A stretch of 64,000 bases of DNA, taken from contig NZ_NTGE01000042.1 in the NCBI RefSeq assembly GCF_002291145.1, forward strand, positions 1 to 64,000. The letters are read 5' to 3'. Both the position numbers and the translations under genes were made by a program. Below the pieces are notes generated by a model. It had not been told where the DNA came from and ran no database searches. It saw only the letters and a list, made by a program, of their open reading frames with translations. The DNA comes from Streptomyces sp. SA15. Its GTDB lineage: Bacteria; Actinomycetota; Actinomycetes; Streptomycetales; Streptomycetaceae. This document shows positions 27,534 to 35,635 of the stretch, one piece after another (position 1 is the first letter of the stretch; each line of letters begins with the position of its first letter).

Positions 27534-28364
27534 ATGTCCCGCAAGCGCCCCCCAGACGACGGTGACGAACTGCTGGCCAGACTCGGGGCGCTGACCGCTC
27601 AGGCACGCGAGCGGGCGGAGCTGCAGCGCTCTCTGGTCGAGCTCGCCGTCGCCCTGCAACGGGGCATGCTTCCCGGGGACATGCCGGTCGCCCCCGGGTT
27701 CCACTTGGCCGTCCAGTACTCACCCGCGTTTCAGGGACTCAATGTGGGGGGTGACTGGTACGACGCCTTCACGATGCCCGATGGCCGCATCGGGCTGTCC
27801 ATCGGCGACGTCCAGGGCCACAACATCGAGGCCGCCGCCTTCATGGGGCAGGTCCGGGTCGCACTGCGTGCGCTCGCCTCCGTGACGAGCGAGCCGGGTG
27901 AGCTCCTGTGCAGAACGAACGACCTGCTCGTGTCCCTCGGCACCGACCTGTTCGCGACCTGCACGTTCATGCGGCTCGACCCGTCCACCGGAGTGCTGGA
28001 AAGCGCGCGGGCCGGACACATCCCGTGCGTCTGGGCCACCGCGGACGGGAAGTCCGGCATCGCCGAGGACGAAGGGGGACCGCCGCTGGGTGTCGAGAAG
28101 GGGCAGGACTACCCGGTGACCCGGTACCGGCTCGGCACCGGGGGAGTGTTCGTCCTGGTGACGGACGGCGTGGTGGAGGGGCCCTCACTGAGCGCCGACG
28201 AGGGGCTCGACGAGGTGGCGAGGCTCGCCGGAGTCGCCGCTGCGGCGGGCATGGACGCGGACTCGCTCGCCGCGGCCGTGATCAAGGGCGCCGAGCGTGT
28301 GGGTCATGAGGACGACGCAGCCGTCCTGGTCATCGGCCACGACGGACCCGGCGTACGGCGGTAG
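27534..28364 (+). CDS. SpoIIE-type PP2C protein phosphatase
   Basis: ATG 27534 with GGAG ahead gives 276 residues. The upstream in-frame part is a chitosanase remnant, so the longer frame is rejected. It starts with a short helical linker (LLARLGALTAQARERAELQ) and then the catalytic domain: LQRGMLPGDMP, GLNVGGDWYDAF with a metal-binding Asp, SIGDVQGHNIEAAAFMGQVR and VLVTDGVVEG. Such phosphatases dephosphorylate anti-sigma factor antagonists in partner-switching modules. No PAS or GAF sensor is attached. The gene 50 bases downstream encodes a MASE1 membrane sensor, a domain often fused to this phosphatase class, so the two may act together. A TATACT string at about 27499 could be the -10 element. 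Confidence 0.92.
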   Translation: MSRKRPPDDGDELLARLGALTAQARERAELQRSLVELAVALQRGMLPGDMPVAPGFHLAVQYSPAFQGLNVGGDWYDAFTMPDGRIGLSIGDVQGHNIEAAAFMGQVRVALRALASVTSEPGELLCRTNDLLVSLGTDLFATCTFMRLDPSTGVLESARAGHIPCVWATADGKSGIAEDEGGPPLGVEKGQDYPVTRYRLGTGGVFVLVTDGVVEGPSLSADEGLDEVARLAGVAAAAGMDADSLAAAVIKGAERVGHEDDAAVLVIGHDGPGVRR

Positions 28365-28414
28365 GGCGACACCCCACGCCTTTCGCCTCGCCGACCCGGC
28401 GGCGCCGGTATCTG

Positions 28415-29428
28415 ATGGCTGCTGTGGTGAGTATTGAGGATCTGCGTCGACCGGCCGTCTACGCCCTTCAGACGCTGGCAGTCGCCGCCTGCTATTTCGC
28501 GGTGGGGCGGCTGGGCCTCGTGCGGCAGCTCGTGGTCCAGGGCGCCGTGGTCACACCCATTTGGCCGCCCACGGGCCTCGCGGTGGCCTGCCTGTTGATC
28601 TTCGGGCTGCGTTGCCTGCCCGGCATCGCCCTCGGTGTCCTTCTGGTGGTCATGTCCATCACCTCGCTCCGGCCCGCTGTGATCGGCACGGTGGCGGGCA
28701 ACACCGCCGCTCCCGTCTGCGCGTATCTCCTGCTGTGCAGGGTGGGTTTCCGTACGGACCTCAGCCGGCTGCGGGACGGGGTCGCACTGGTGTTCCTGGG
28801 GGCCCTGGCCAGCATGCTGATCAGCGCGTCGGTCGGCGTGAGCCTCCTCGTCCTCATGGGCAAGCTGGCCGGGCACGCCTTCTGGCCCGTCTGGCTGGCC
28901 TGGTGGGTGGGCGATGCGATGGGCGTCCTGCTCGTCACCCCGTTGCTCCTGCTGCTCCACACGGCACGCTGGCCTCCGTCCATGTCCCGATGGAAGGAAG
29001 CCTCAGCGCTGGCCCTCATCGCCTGCGGACTCGTTCCGCTGGCCACGTACAGCCGCGTCAGCCTGCTGTTCCTGGTCTATCCGCTGCTGATCTTGGCTGC
29101 GCTGCGTTTCCAGCTGTGGGGCAGCATCCTGTGCGCCCTCCTCGCCTCCACGACGGCCACGATCGCGGCGACGGACGAGGCCGGCCCGTTCGAGCAGCTG
29201 ACCCGTGTAGAAGTGATGATCGAGCTCCAGGCCTTCAACGGCTCCATGGCCCTGACCGCGCTGCTGCTGTCCGCAGTCATCACCGAGCAGCGCAACACCA
29301 GACGCTCGGTGGAACGGGCGTGCCAGGACCTGGTCGAGGTCCTGGAACACCTCACCGCCGGAGACTCCCCCCACCCCCGACCACCGAAGGACGTCGACGG
29401 CCCACGCAGCGAGCCGGAAGGGCAGTGA
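28415..29428 (+). CDS. MASE1-domain integral membrane protein
   Basis: A 337-residue protein with about eight to nine membrane helices. MASE1 signatures are visible: VTPIWPPTGLAVA (residues about 46-58), AGNTAAPVCAYLL and LAWWVGDAMGVLLVTPLLL. MASE1 normally feeds an output domain such as a kinase, GGDEF or SpoIIE phosphatase. Here the protein ends about 40 residues after the last helix with a short coiled segment (QRNTRRSVERACQDLVEVLEHL) and no output domain. The preceding gene is a sensorless SpoIIE phosphatase, which suggests a split sensor-effector pair. The ribosome site is weak and the exact start is uncertain. Confidence 0.85.
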   Translation: MAAVVSIEDLRRPAVYALQTLAVAACYFAVGRLGLVRQLVVQGAVVTPIWPPTGLAVACLLIFGLRCLPGIALGVLLVVMSITSLRPAVIGTVAGNTAAPVCAYLLLCRVGFRTDLSRLRDGVALVFLGALASMLISASVGVSLLVLMGKLAGHAFWPVWLAWWVGDAMGVLLVTPLLLLLHTARWPPSMSRWKEASALALIACGLVPLATYSRVSLLFLVYPLLILAALRFQLWGSILCALLASTTATIAATDEAGPFEQLTRVEVMIELQAFNGSMALTALLLSAVITEQRNTRRSVERACQDLVEVLEHLTAGDSPHPRPPKDVDGPRSEPEGQ

Positions 29429-29450
29429 GCGGCTCCGAGCCTCGGCGTGC

Positions 29451-29496
29451 AGAGCCTGTGCCACATCACCGGTCGCCCGGCCGGGACACAGGCTCT
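29451..29496. terminator. Hairpin between convergent genes
   Basis: AGAGCCTGTG and its complement enclose a GC-rich 26-base loop between the MASE1 stop and the lipoprotein stop. It could serve both directions. Confidence 0.6.
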
Positions 29497-30857
29497 CAGT
29501 CCGGCAGCGCCTTCCTCAGCCCGGCGTCCAGGCTCTCGGCCAGCGCCGCATCGCTCGGCGGGTCCTCGCTGAACAGAGGCCCGAGCTGTGCGGTGAACGT
29601 CTGCGTGAAGGCACCGTAGAGCGGCGTGCGGGGGCGGGAGACGGCCTGCTGGAGGGCCGGGAGCAGGATCCGGCGGGCGTAGTCGGGGCGGCCCGCCCCG
29701 TCGCGCGGCATACGGTCGGCGCCCTCGCCGGCGGGGGAGGAGGAAGCGGGCGTGTCGGCCATCGCACACTGGACGCCGTCGTCCACGTACGCCGACGTGC
29801 GCGTGGCGGCGAAGCCGGCGTCCAGCAGGCAGCGCTCGCTCTCCCGGCCGGTGAGGAACGCGATCAGCTCGGCGGCCTTGTCCGCCCGCTGCGAAGCCCC
29901 GGTCACCGCGAGGTTCTGGCCGCCCAGCACGGCCCGTCCGGGCAGCGGGGCCACCCGGAGCTGCTTGTCGGTGAAGGACTGGTACAGGGTGCGGTAGGCG
30001 TACGGCCAGTGCCGCAGGAACGTGGTGCGGCCGTCGGCGAAGTCGCCCAAGGAGGCGGCCTCGTCGGAACCGTCGGCGTCCGGGAGGGTGTACGACTCGT
30101 CGGTGCGGCGGCGAAGTTCGGCGATCCCTGCCGTCAAGTCGTCGACGGTGGCGTCGTAGTGGCCGTCCTCGTCGGTGAGGGAGAAGTCCTCCACCGCCGA
30201 CGCGAACGCCTCGACGGCGTTGACCGTGCGGCCCTCGTAGGCGTCGAGCTGGGTGGTCCAGCCTCTCTCGTAGCCTTTGGGCTTGGGGTCGTTGAGCGTG
30301 TTGATCAGGCTCTCCAGCCGCCCCCACCCGATTCCGCCGCTCAGGTCGGTCTGCTGGATGCCCGCCTGACGCAGGTGGTCGGTCCGGTAGTAGAGCAGCC
30401 CGACGTCGCTGTTGAACGGCACCGCGTACACCCTGTCGTCCCACCGCGCCGTACCGGCCACGGACTCGATGACATCACCGTCGATCATCGTCTCGGGCAG
30501 CGGCCGGATCAGGTGGGCGGCGGCGAACTCCGGTACCCAGGTCACGTCGAGGTTGACCACGTCGTAGTCGGCGCTGCCGGACTGCAGCGCCCCGAGCAGC
30601 TGGCTGCGCTGTTCGTCGGCGCTGCCGGGCAGTTCGACCAGGCGGGCGTGGTAGCCGCTGTCGTCCTGCTCCTGGCGCGCGTTCCAGGAGTCGATGAGCT
30701 GCTGCCGGACACCGTTCTGGCCGGTCACGTCCCGGCCGCTGGCGACCACGATGGTGCCGGGCTCGTCGGCGGAGGGCGCCGGTGCCGCCCCGTTTCCGCC
30801 GCCACCGCAGGCGGCCACCAGGAGCAGGGTCAGCAGCGTCGCGAACCGTCGGGTCAT
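29496..30857 (-). CDS. Solute-binding-protein-like lipoprotein of the EACC1-caspase unit
   Basis: A 453-residue lipoprotein; ATG 30857 overlaps the caspase stop by one base (TGATG). The leader MTRRFATLLTLLLVAACGGGG has a lipobox with Cys about 18. The mature part is an ABC-type extracellular solute-binding fold: TIVVASGRDVTGQNGVRQQLIDSW, DVVNLDVTWVPEFAAAHLI, YAVPFNSDVGLLYYRTD and LIAFLTGRESER are typical of the sugar-binding class. No ABC permease or ATPase gene is near. Instead it is coupled to a membrane caspase whose own outer part also looks like a binding protein with a vWA domain. The two probably meet outside the membrane. Its ligand is unknown, and transport is unlikely to be its role. 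Confidence 0.85.
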   Translation of the reverse strand: MTRRFATLLTLLLVAACGGGGNGAAPAPSADEPGTIVVASGRDVTGQNGVRQQLIDSWNARQEQDDSGYHARLVELPGSADEQRSQLLGALQSGSADYDVVNLDVTWVPEFAAAHLIRPLPETMIDGDVIESVAGTARWDDRVYAVPFNSDVGLLYYRTDHLRQAGIQQTDLSGGIGWGRLESLINTLNDPKPKGYERGWTTQLDAYEGRTVNAVEAFASAVEDFSLTDEDGHYDATVDDLTAGIAELRRRTDESYTLPDADGSDEAASLGDFADGRTTFLRHWPYAYRTLYQSFTDKQLRVAPLPGRAVLGGQNLAVTGASQRADKAAELIAFLTGRESERCLLDAGFAATRTSAYVDDGVQCAMADTPASSSPAGEGADRMPRDGAGRPDYARRILLPALQQAVSRPRTPLYGAFTQTFTAQLGPLFSEDPPSDAALAESLDAGLRKALPD

Positions 30858-33535
30858 CAGTCCTCCCCCGTGCCGGTGCGGGCGACCTCGTCGTGCAGAG
30901 CGGCACCGAGGTCCTCGTCGGCGTCCACGCAGCGGCCGCCGCTCGCCGCGGAGATCGCGGTGTCCGGCTTGTCCTCGTCGCAGCCGTCGCCCGCCAGCGA
31001 CACCATCGTCACCGGCACCTGTGCCGAACGGGCCCGTGCCAGTACGGAGTTCAGGTCGCCGCCGGTCAACCGGCCCGCGTCCTCGTCGTCGGTGATGTAC
31101 ACGATCAGCTGAGGGCGCTCGTCGCCGGCACCGCGCCGTTCCATGTCGTCGAGCGCGGCGAGCAGGGCCGCGCGGGGGTCGGCCTCGGCGTTGCGCACCC
31201 GGGCGTTCCGGTCGATGACCTGCTCGGCGTCCCTGCGGGCGTGGTGGCCGAAGGGCAGCAGGGTCGCGTACGGCGGTCGGTCGCCCGTGCCCGACACGGC
31301 CCACACGGCGTACTCGTCCCCGTCGCCGAGTCCGCCCAGCGATTGTTTGAGCAGACCGGGGCCGCCGCTGGGTCCCTCCCACAGACCGGCCATCGAACCC
31401 GAGTTGTCGAGCAGGAAGAGGACCCGGCCGGGCCCGTTGGCGCCGCGGTACTTCGCCAGTGCGCCTTCCATCGCGTCCCGGCCGGCGGGCTCGACGAGCC
31501 CGTCGGGCGCGGGCAGCACCCCGGCGGCGATCTCGTTCGTGTCCAGCAGTGACCGGCTGCCGCTGCCGCTGGTCTCGCGGAAGCCGGCCCGGGCGAAGAC
31601 CTCCCGGCCACGCTCACCGGCGAGCCAGGTGCGGAAGCCGTCGGCCGCACGGTCGCGCGCGGAAGCGTCGCGCTCGGCGCCCTGCCAGCGGACCCGGACG
31701 AAGACGGGCTCCAAGCCGGGCACGTTGCCCGGGTACTGGGCGATCCGCGGTTCGCGCCGGGCGCTGTCGCAGCCGACGCCGCTCTTCATCAGGAACTCGG
31801 GGACGAGGGCGGCGGCGCGCTGGTCCACGGCGTCGTCGTCGGGCAGCGTGCACAGCAGCTCGGTCGAGGTGGGGGAGGGCGGCCCCGGTGCGATCCGGTG
31901 TTCCGCGTGGCCGGGGACGGGCGCTCCGGTGCCGTACAGGCCGATCGTGGCGAGCAGCCCCGTGTCCGTGAACTCCGGGTCGGGGCGATGCACTTCGGCG
32001 TTCTCGTGCCGCTCGCGCAAGCTGTCGATCATCCGGATCAGCGAAGGTCCGACGCGCTCGCTCCGGGATGTGACGGCGAGCTCCTCGGGCACGGCGAGCA
32101 CGATGGGGGAGTAGGCCAGGGGCACGTCCTCCGGGTGCAGGGTGGCGACGGCGTCCGTGTCCTGCCGGTCGGTGACCCGGGCGACGTCCGCGCGGGAGGC
32201 GGGAATCCACACGTCCGGCTGCGGGCCGACGTCGCGCTGCGGGTTGGTGCGCTCGTCGGGCGGCTCCTGCCAGGAGGCGGACCGCTTGCGCAGCGCGGTG
32301 ACCGCGTCGGCGGCGCCCGCGCTGTAGACGGTCAGGCCGCTGCGGCGGCAGCCCTCGCCGGTGGTGTTCTCGTCCGACGTCAGATACGCGTCGGCGGCGG
32401 CGCGGACGGTCCGCTCCAGGTCGGGATCGGTCAGGACACGTAACTCCAGGGGAGGCGCGCAGGAGGAGTCGTCGCCGACGAGGGCGACAACGCCGTACGA
32501 GCCGAGACCCAGGGTGGCGAGGACGAGCAGGACGGCGGGGGCCGTGGCCCGGCGGCGGGGGCGCTGCGCGGGGCGGCGGACGAGGCCGAGCCGCCGGGGG
32601 CGCCCAAGTCGTGCGCCGACGGCTTCGGCGCAGGTGTGGAGGAGGGTGAGCGGGGCCGGAGGTATGGCCCGCTTCCGCCACCCGTCTCCGGCCGGTTTCC
32701 TGACGGCACGGCGGGTGCCCGGCTGCTCCCCGCCGTTGGGTGACACCGGCACCAGCGGTTCGGCCGTGTCCTTCGGCCCGCCGGTCGCCGGCCGGGCCGC
32801 ACGCGCGGACAGCAGTACGTCCTCCGTCGGTTCCGTCCGGCTCTGCGGCTCCCAGGGCTCGCCGCGTACGGTCCGGTGACCGGCCGCAGCCATCCGCTCC
32901 CGCTGTCTGTCCGCGAGGTCCTGGAACCACGCCTCCTCGTCGGTGTCGAGGAGGCGTAGCAGCTCCTCGGTGAACGGGGTCGGCGTCCGCGGATCGCCCG
33001 CGTCGGTGCGGTGGTTGGCCTGCACGCTCATCAGCAGCAGCACGCGCCGCTTGTCGCGGAAGGTCTCCCACAGCCAGGCGGCGTTGCCCGCGAAGCAGCA
33101 GTCGAGGATCACCACGATGCGCCGGGCGGGACTGGTGGCGAGCACCGTCAGCACGGTGGTGAACATCTCCGCGCCGGGGAAGACGGCGTGCCCGCCCGCG
33201 ACGACACTCGCGTTGCGCATCTGCAGGAACAGCTCGTCGCCCGCGCTGGGGATCGCGCCGTGCCCGGCGAAGTACAACAGCAGCAGCCCCTCGGCCTCGC
33301 CGGCGGCGGTGCGCAGGGCCCGGCTGAAGTCGTCCAGGGACGGCGACCGGGAGACGGTGATCTCCTGCTCCCCGAACACGCGCCCCCGCTGCAGCACGTC
33401 GCGGAGCCGGTTCACGTTGTGCTTGACGGCGGGCAGGTCGCCGGGCACGCCGTGCGGCGGCTCCGTGAGGTCGTACTCGGACACCCCGACCAGCAGCGCC
33501 CGGTTCACCAGCCCACGCGGGTCGAAACCGGTCAC
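30857..33535 (-). CDS. Transmembrane caspase with outer SBP-like and vWA domains
   Basis: An 892-residue protein starting at GTG 33535, 4 bases after the EACC1 stop. Residues 1-210 are a caspase-like (C14) peptidase: RALLVGVSEYD at the start, catalytic His 92 in YFAGHG and Cys 146/147 in ILDCCFAG. A basic linker leads to one membrane helix (about 332-354). Outside follow an extracellular-binding-protein-like region (about 360-670) and a vWA domain with the metal-site motif LLDNSGSM (Asp 710, Ser 712, Ser 714) and YITDDEDAG. The predicted topology places the protease inside and the sensing domains outside. It is tied to EACC1 and to a binding lipoprotein. EACC1-caspase pairs are known from computational surveys of bacterial conflict systems; this one-protein receptor-caspase layout is one I do not recall being characterised. 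Confidence 0.88.
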   Translation of the reverse strand: MTGFDPRGLVNRALLVGVSEYDLTEPPHGVPGDLPAVKHNVNRLRDVLQRGRVFGEQEITVSRSPSLDDFSRALRTAAGEAEGLLLLYFAGHGAIPSAGDELFLQMRNASVVAGGHAVFPGAEMFTTVLTVLATSPARRIVVILDCCFAGNAAWLWETFRDKRRVLLLMSVQANHRTDAGDPRTPTPFTEELLRLLDTDEEAWFQDLADRQRERMAAAGHRTVRGEPWEPQSRTEPTEDVLLSARAARPATGGPKDTAEPLVPVSPNGGEQPGTRRAVRKPAGDGWRKRAIPPAPLTLLHTCAEAVGARLGRPRRLGLVRRPAQRPRRRATAPAVLLVLATLGLGSYGVVALVGDDSSCAPPLELRVLTDPDLERTVRAAADAYLTSDENTTGEGCRRSGLTVYSAGAADAVTALRKRSASWQEPPDERTNPQRDVGPQPDVWIPASRADVARVTDRQDTDAVATLHPEDVPLAYSPIVLAVPEELAVTSRSERVGPSLIRMIDSLRERHENAEVHRPDPEFTDTGLLATIGLYGTGAPVPGHAEHRIAPGPPSPTSTELLCTLPDDDAVDQRAAALVPEFLMKSGVGCDSARREPRIAQYPGNVPGLEPVFVRVRWQGAERDASARDRAADGFRTWLAGERGREVFARAGFRETSGSGSRSLLDTNEIAAGVLPAPDGLVEPAGRDAMEGALAKYRGANGPGRVLFLLDNSGSMAGLWEGPSGGPGLLKQSLGGLGDGDEYAVWAVSGTGDRPPYATLLPFGHHARRDAEQVIDRNARVRNAEADPRAALLAALDDMERRGAGDERPQLIVYITDDEDAGRLTGGDLNSVLARARSAQVPVTMVSLAGDGCDEDKPDTAISAASGGRCVDADEDLGAALHDEVARTGTGED

Positions 33536-33539
33536 CGGG

Positions 33540-33902
33540 CTACCTGTCGTCGGGGTCCACAGTGTCGACGCGAGCCTCGGGAGGCTCGCCGTCCTCCACC
33601 TCGCTGCGATTGGCCCGCCAGGCCTCCACGGCCCGTTTGACCTGGTCCAGCAGCTCCCTGAAGACGACGGACGCGGCGCCGCCGGTCAGCGCCACGACGA
33701 TCTCCATACCGACGCCCATCGGGGCCCCGGTCTCGTCCCCCCGGCTCCGTTCGTGAATCTGCAGCCTGCCCGAGCGGACCAGTTCGTCGAGTGGTTTCTC
33801 CCGCTCCAGCCACTTGCGCAGGGCGCCGACATCGCTCTCGGTGGCGTCCCCCTCCAACCGAACCCGGATGCCACGGCCCGCCACTTCGTCCCCCTCAGCC
33901 AT
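33540..33902 (-). CDS. EACC1 (effector-associated constant component) domain protein
   Basis: A 120-residue cytoplasmic protein. The pattern IRVRLEGDATESDVGALRKWL, followed by GAPMGVGMEIVVALTGGAASVVFRELLDQVKRAV, matches the small EACC1 domain: a first beta strand, a helix pair, then an MG-turn before a hydrophobic helix. EACC1 proteins are constant partners of variable effector proteins, including caspases, in actinobacterial conflict systems described by comparative genomics. It is the first gene of the unit and lies 4 bases ahead of the caspase, so the two should be made together. Its task is probably to recruit or restrain the caspase; this is inference. Confidence 0.85.
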   Translation of the reverse strand: MAEGDEVAGRGIRVRLEGDATESDVGALRKWLEREKPLDELVRSGRLQIHERSRGDETGAPMGVGMEIVVALTGGAASVVFRELLDQVKRAVEAWRANRSEVEDGEPPEARVDTVDPDDR

Positions 33903-34004
33903 AACTCACCATCATGGCACCGAGGTTGCGAACAGGGGAGGGTCTGGAAGCCGCCCTCGGCGCACTCTTACGGCCGCGCGCGGGCGCCCGCACCGGCTCG
34001 TCGG

Positions 34005-35396
34005 TCAGGCCCGCAGGGGATTGGCGCGTGCCGCCGCCAGCAGATACCAGGCGGTGGCCCCCGCGTGCCGGTACGGGTAGTAGCCGAACCCGAAACCGGT
34101 GTCGAGCGGGCTGCTCGCCGAGACGACTCCGGATTTCTCGGCCACCGCCCCGCCACCGAGGGTCTGGCCGCCGCCGAGCAGATCCTGGGCCCGCTCGATG
34201 GAGGCGATCAGCCGCCGGGCGCGTGCCTCGTCACCGCGGGTGTGCCGGTCCCGCAGGGCGAGCGCGAGGTGCGCCGTTCCTTCGAACCACACGCCGTTGC
34301 GGTCGGGCTTGGGCTGGAACTCGGCGATCGGGGCGTCCTCGTTCGCCAGGAGACTGGCGGAACTGAAGGTGACCCCTTCGTACGACTGGCCCGCGGGCAC
34401 GGTGCTGTTGCGTCGGTCCGCCGTGTCCAGGACGGCCAGCTCGGTCGCGGCCCACTCCAGCGACCGGGAATGGGCGGGGGAGGCGAGGGCGAGATGGGTC
34501 CAGGTCTGGGTGTCCTCGGGGATCGGCGACTTGTTGATCGTCACGCCGTCGTTGGTACCGGTGTAGAAGAAGCCCCCGTCCGGCTCCCACATGTTCTTGA
34601 CGAAGGCTTCGGCACGCGCGCGCCGCTCCCGCCACAGCCGGTCCCCGGTGAGCCGGGCGAGCCGTCCGAAGAGGCAGATCAAGTCGGTGTTGTGCTCGGT
34701 CGAGGTGAACGGCAGCTTCTCGTCGGCGCCGCTGACCCCGAACTTGTAGCCGCCGAGGGGTTCTTCGGTACGGCCGACGCGCTCGATCCACTCGCCGATC
34801 CGTACGGCGCCGGTGAGGAAGCGGCGTTCCCCGGTCCGGCGGGCGAGTGCGCTCAGCGCGATGCCGGCCCAGGCCATGTCACCCACGGCGGTGCCGGTGA
34901 AGCCGAACTGGGTGCCGACGTTGGCCGTGCCGTCCGCTCGCACGAAGCCGTACGGCTGCGGCGAACCGTCGAAGAAGGTGTACGGCCCGACGTTGTAGGC
35001 CTGACGCAGCCTGCCGTCGTCGTACACCGGGTCATGGGCCTGGGCGTAGAGCAGCGCGTCACCGAGCGCCGTGCCCCGGGACCGGCCCTCGTCGGTGCGG
35101 GAGGCGAGACAGGCCAGGATCACGAGGGCGTTGTCGTAGGTGAACGCCGTGCTGAACAGGCCGGCCTGGTCGGTGTAGCTCTGGGCGAGCCGGACGGTGC
35201 CGTGATCCGGATAGGCGTCCATGGCCGCGGCGAGGAAGGCATACGCCCGGCTCGGAGCCGAGGCTGTGCCGGCGGACGGGCGTTCCACAGCCCGCGCCAT
35301 GCCGGAGCCGGCCGCGGCAAGGGCCGCGGCGCCGACACCGAGTCCGGTCCCGATGAGCGCACGGCGGCTGAACACCGGGCCTTGGCTGCCGGTCAT
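34005..35396 (-). CDS. Tat-exported protein of (alpha/alpha)-barrel type, unknown glycan role
   Basis: A 463-residue protein from ATG 35396 with AAGGAGA upstream. The leader FSRRALIGTGLGVGAAALAAAG has a twin-arginine motif. The mature part consists of repeated helix pairs with aromatic- and Gly-rich turns (FTYDNALVILACLA, FTGTAVGDMAWAGIALSALARRTG, TSTEHNTDLICLFGRLA, FEGTAHLALALRD), which is the look of (alpha/alpha)6/7-barrel glycoside hydrolases and phosphorylases. I cannot match a particular family or confident catalytic acids. The palindrome TGAGAGCGCTCTCA upstream is one step from the CebR operator, which supports a polysaccharide-related, carbon-regulated role. Confidence 0.75.
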   Translation of the reverse strand: MTGSQGPVFSRRALIGTGLGVGAAALAAAGSGMARAVERPSAGTASAPSRAYAFLAAAMDAYPDHGTVRLAQSYTDQAGLFSTAFTYDNALVILACLASRTDEGRSRGTALGDALLYAQAHDPVYDDGRLRQAYNVGPYTFFDGSPQPYGFVRADGTANVGTQFGFTGTAVGDMAWAGIALSALARRTGERRFLTGAVRIGEWIERVGRTEEPLGGYKFGVSGADEKLPFTSTEHNTDLICLFGRLARLTGDRLWRERRARAEAFVKNMWEPDGGFFYTGTNDGVTINKSPIPEDTQTWTHLALASPAHSRSLEWAATELAVLDTADRRNSTVPAGQSYEGVTFSSASLLANEDAPIAEFQPKPDRNGVWFEGTAHLALALRDRHTRGDEARARRLIASIERAQDLLGGGQTLGGGAVAEKSGVVSASSPLDTGFGFGYYPYRHAGATAWYLLAAARANPLRA

Positions 35397-35450
35397 GGGT
35401 CTCCTTGGAAGTCGCGGGTCACGGTGCGCGGCGTGGACACATGACGAGGG

Positions 35451-35464
35451 TGAGAGCGCTCTCA
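35451..35464. promoter_or_regulatory. CebR-like palindrome before the barrel protein
   Basis: TGAGAGCGCTCTCA, a perfect 14-base palindrome 55 bases before the start. It differs from the CebR consensus TGGGAGCGCTCCCA by one symmetrical base pair, so it is a candidate site for CebR or another LacI-type regulator. Confidence 0.65.
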
Positions 35465-35635
35465 TGCATGCGCGCTCATTGTGCTGTGGGGTGGAGTCCG
35501 GGTCAACGTACGGGGCATGAGCGTCAGTTGAGGAGTGAGGGGAGAGAGGAATTAAGGAGGAAGCTCGGGAGGGGTCCCGCAGGCGTGGCCGAACAATGCG
35601 GGCACCACACCCGTTCCGCGCCGGGGGAGATCAGG

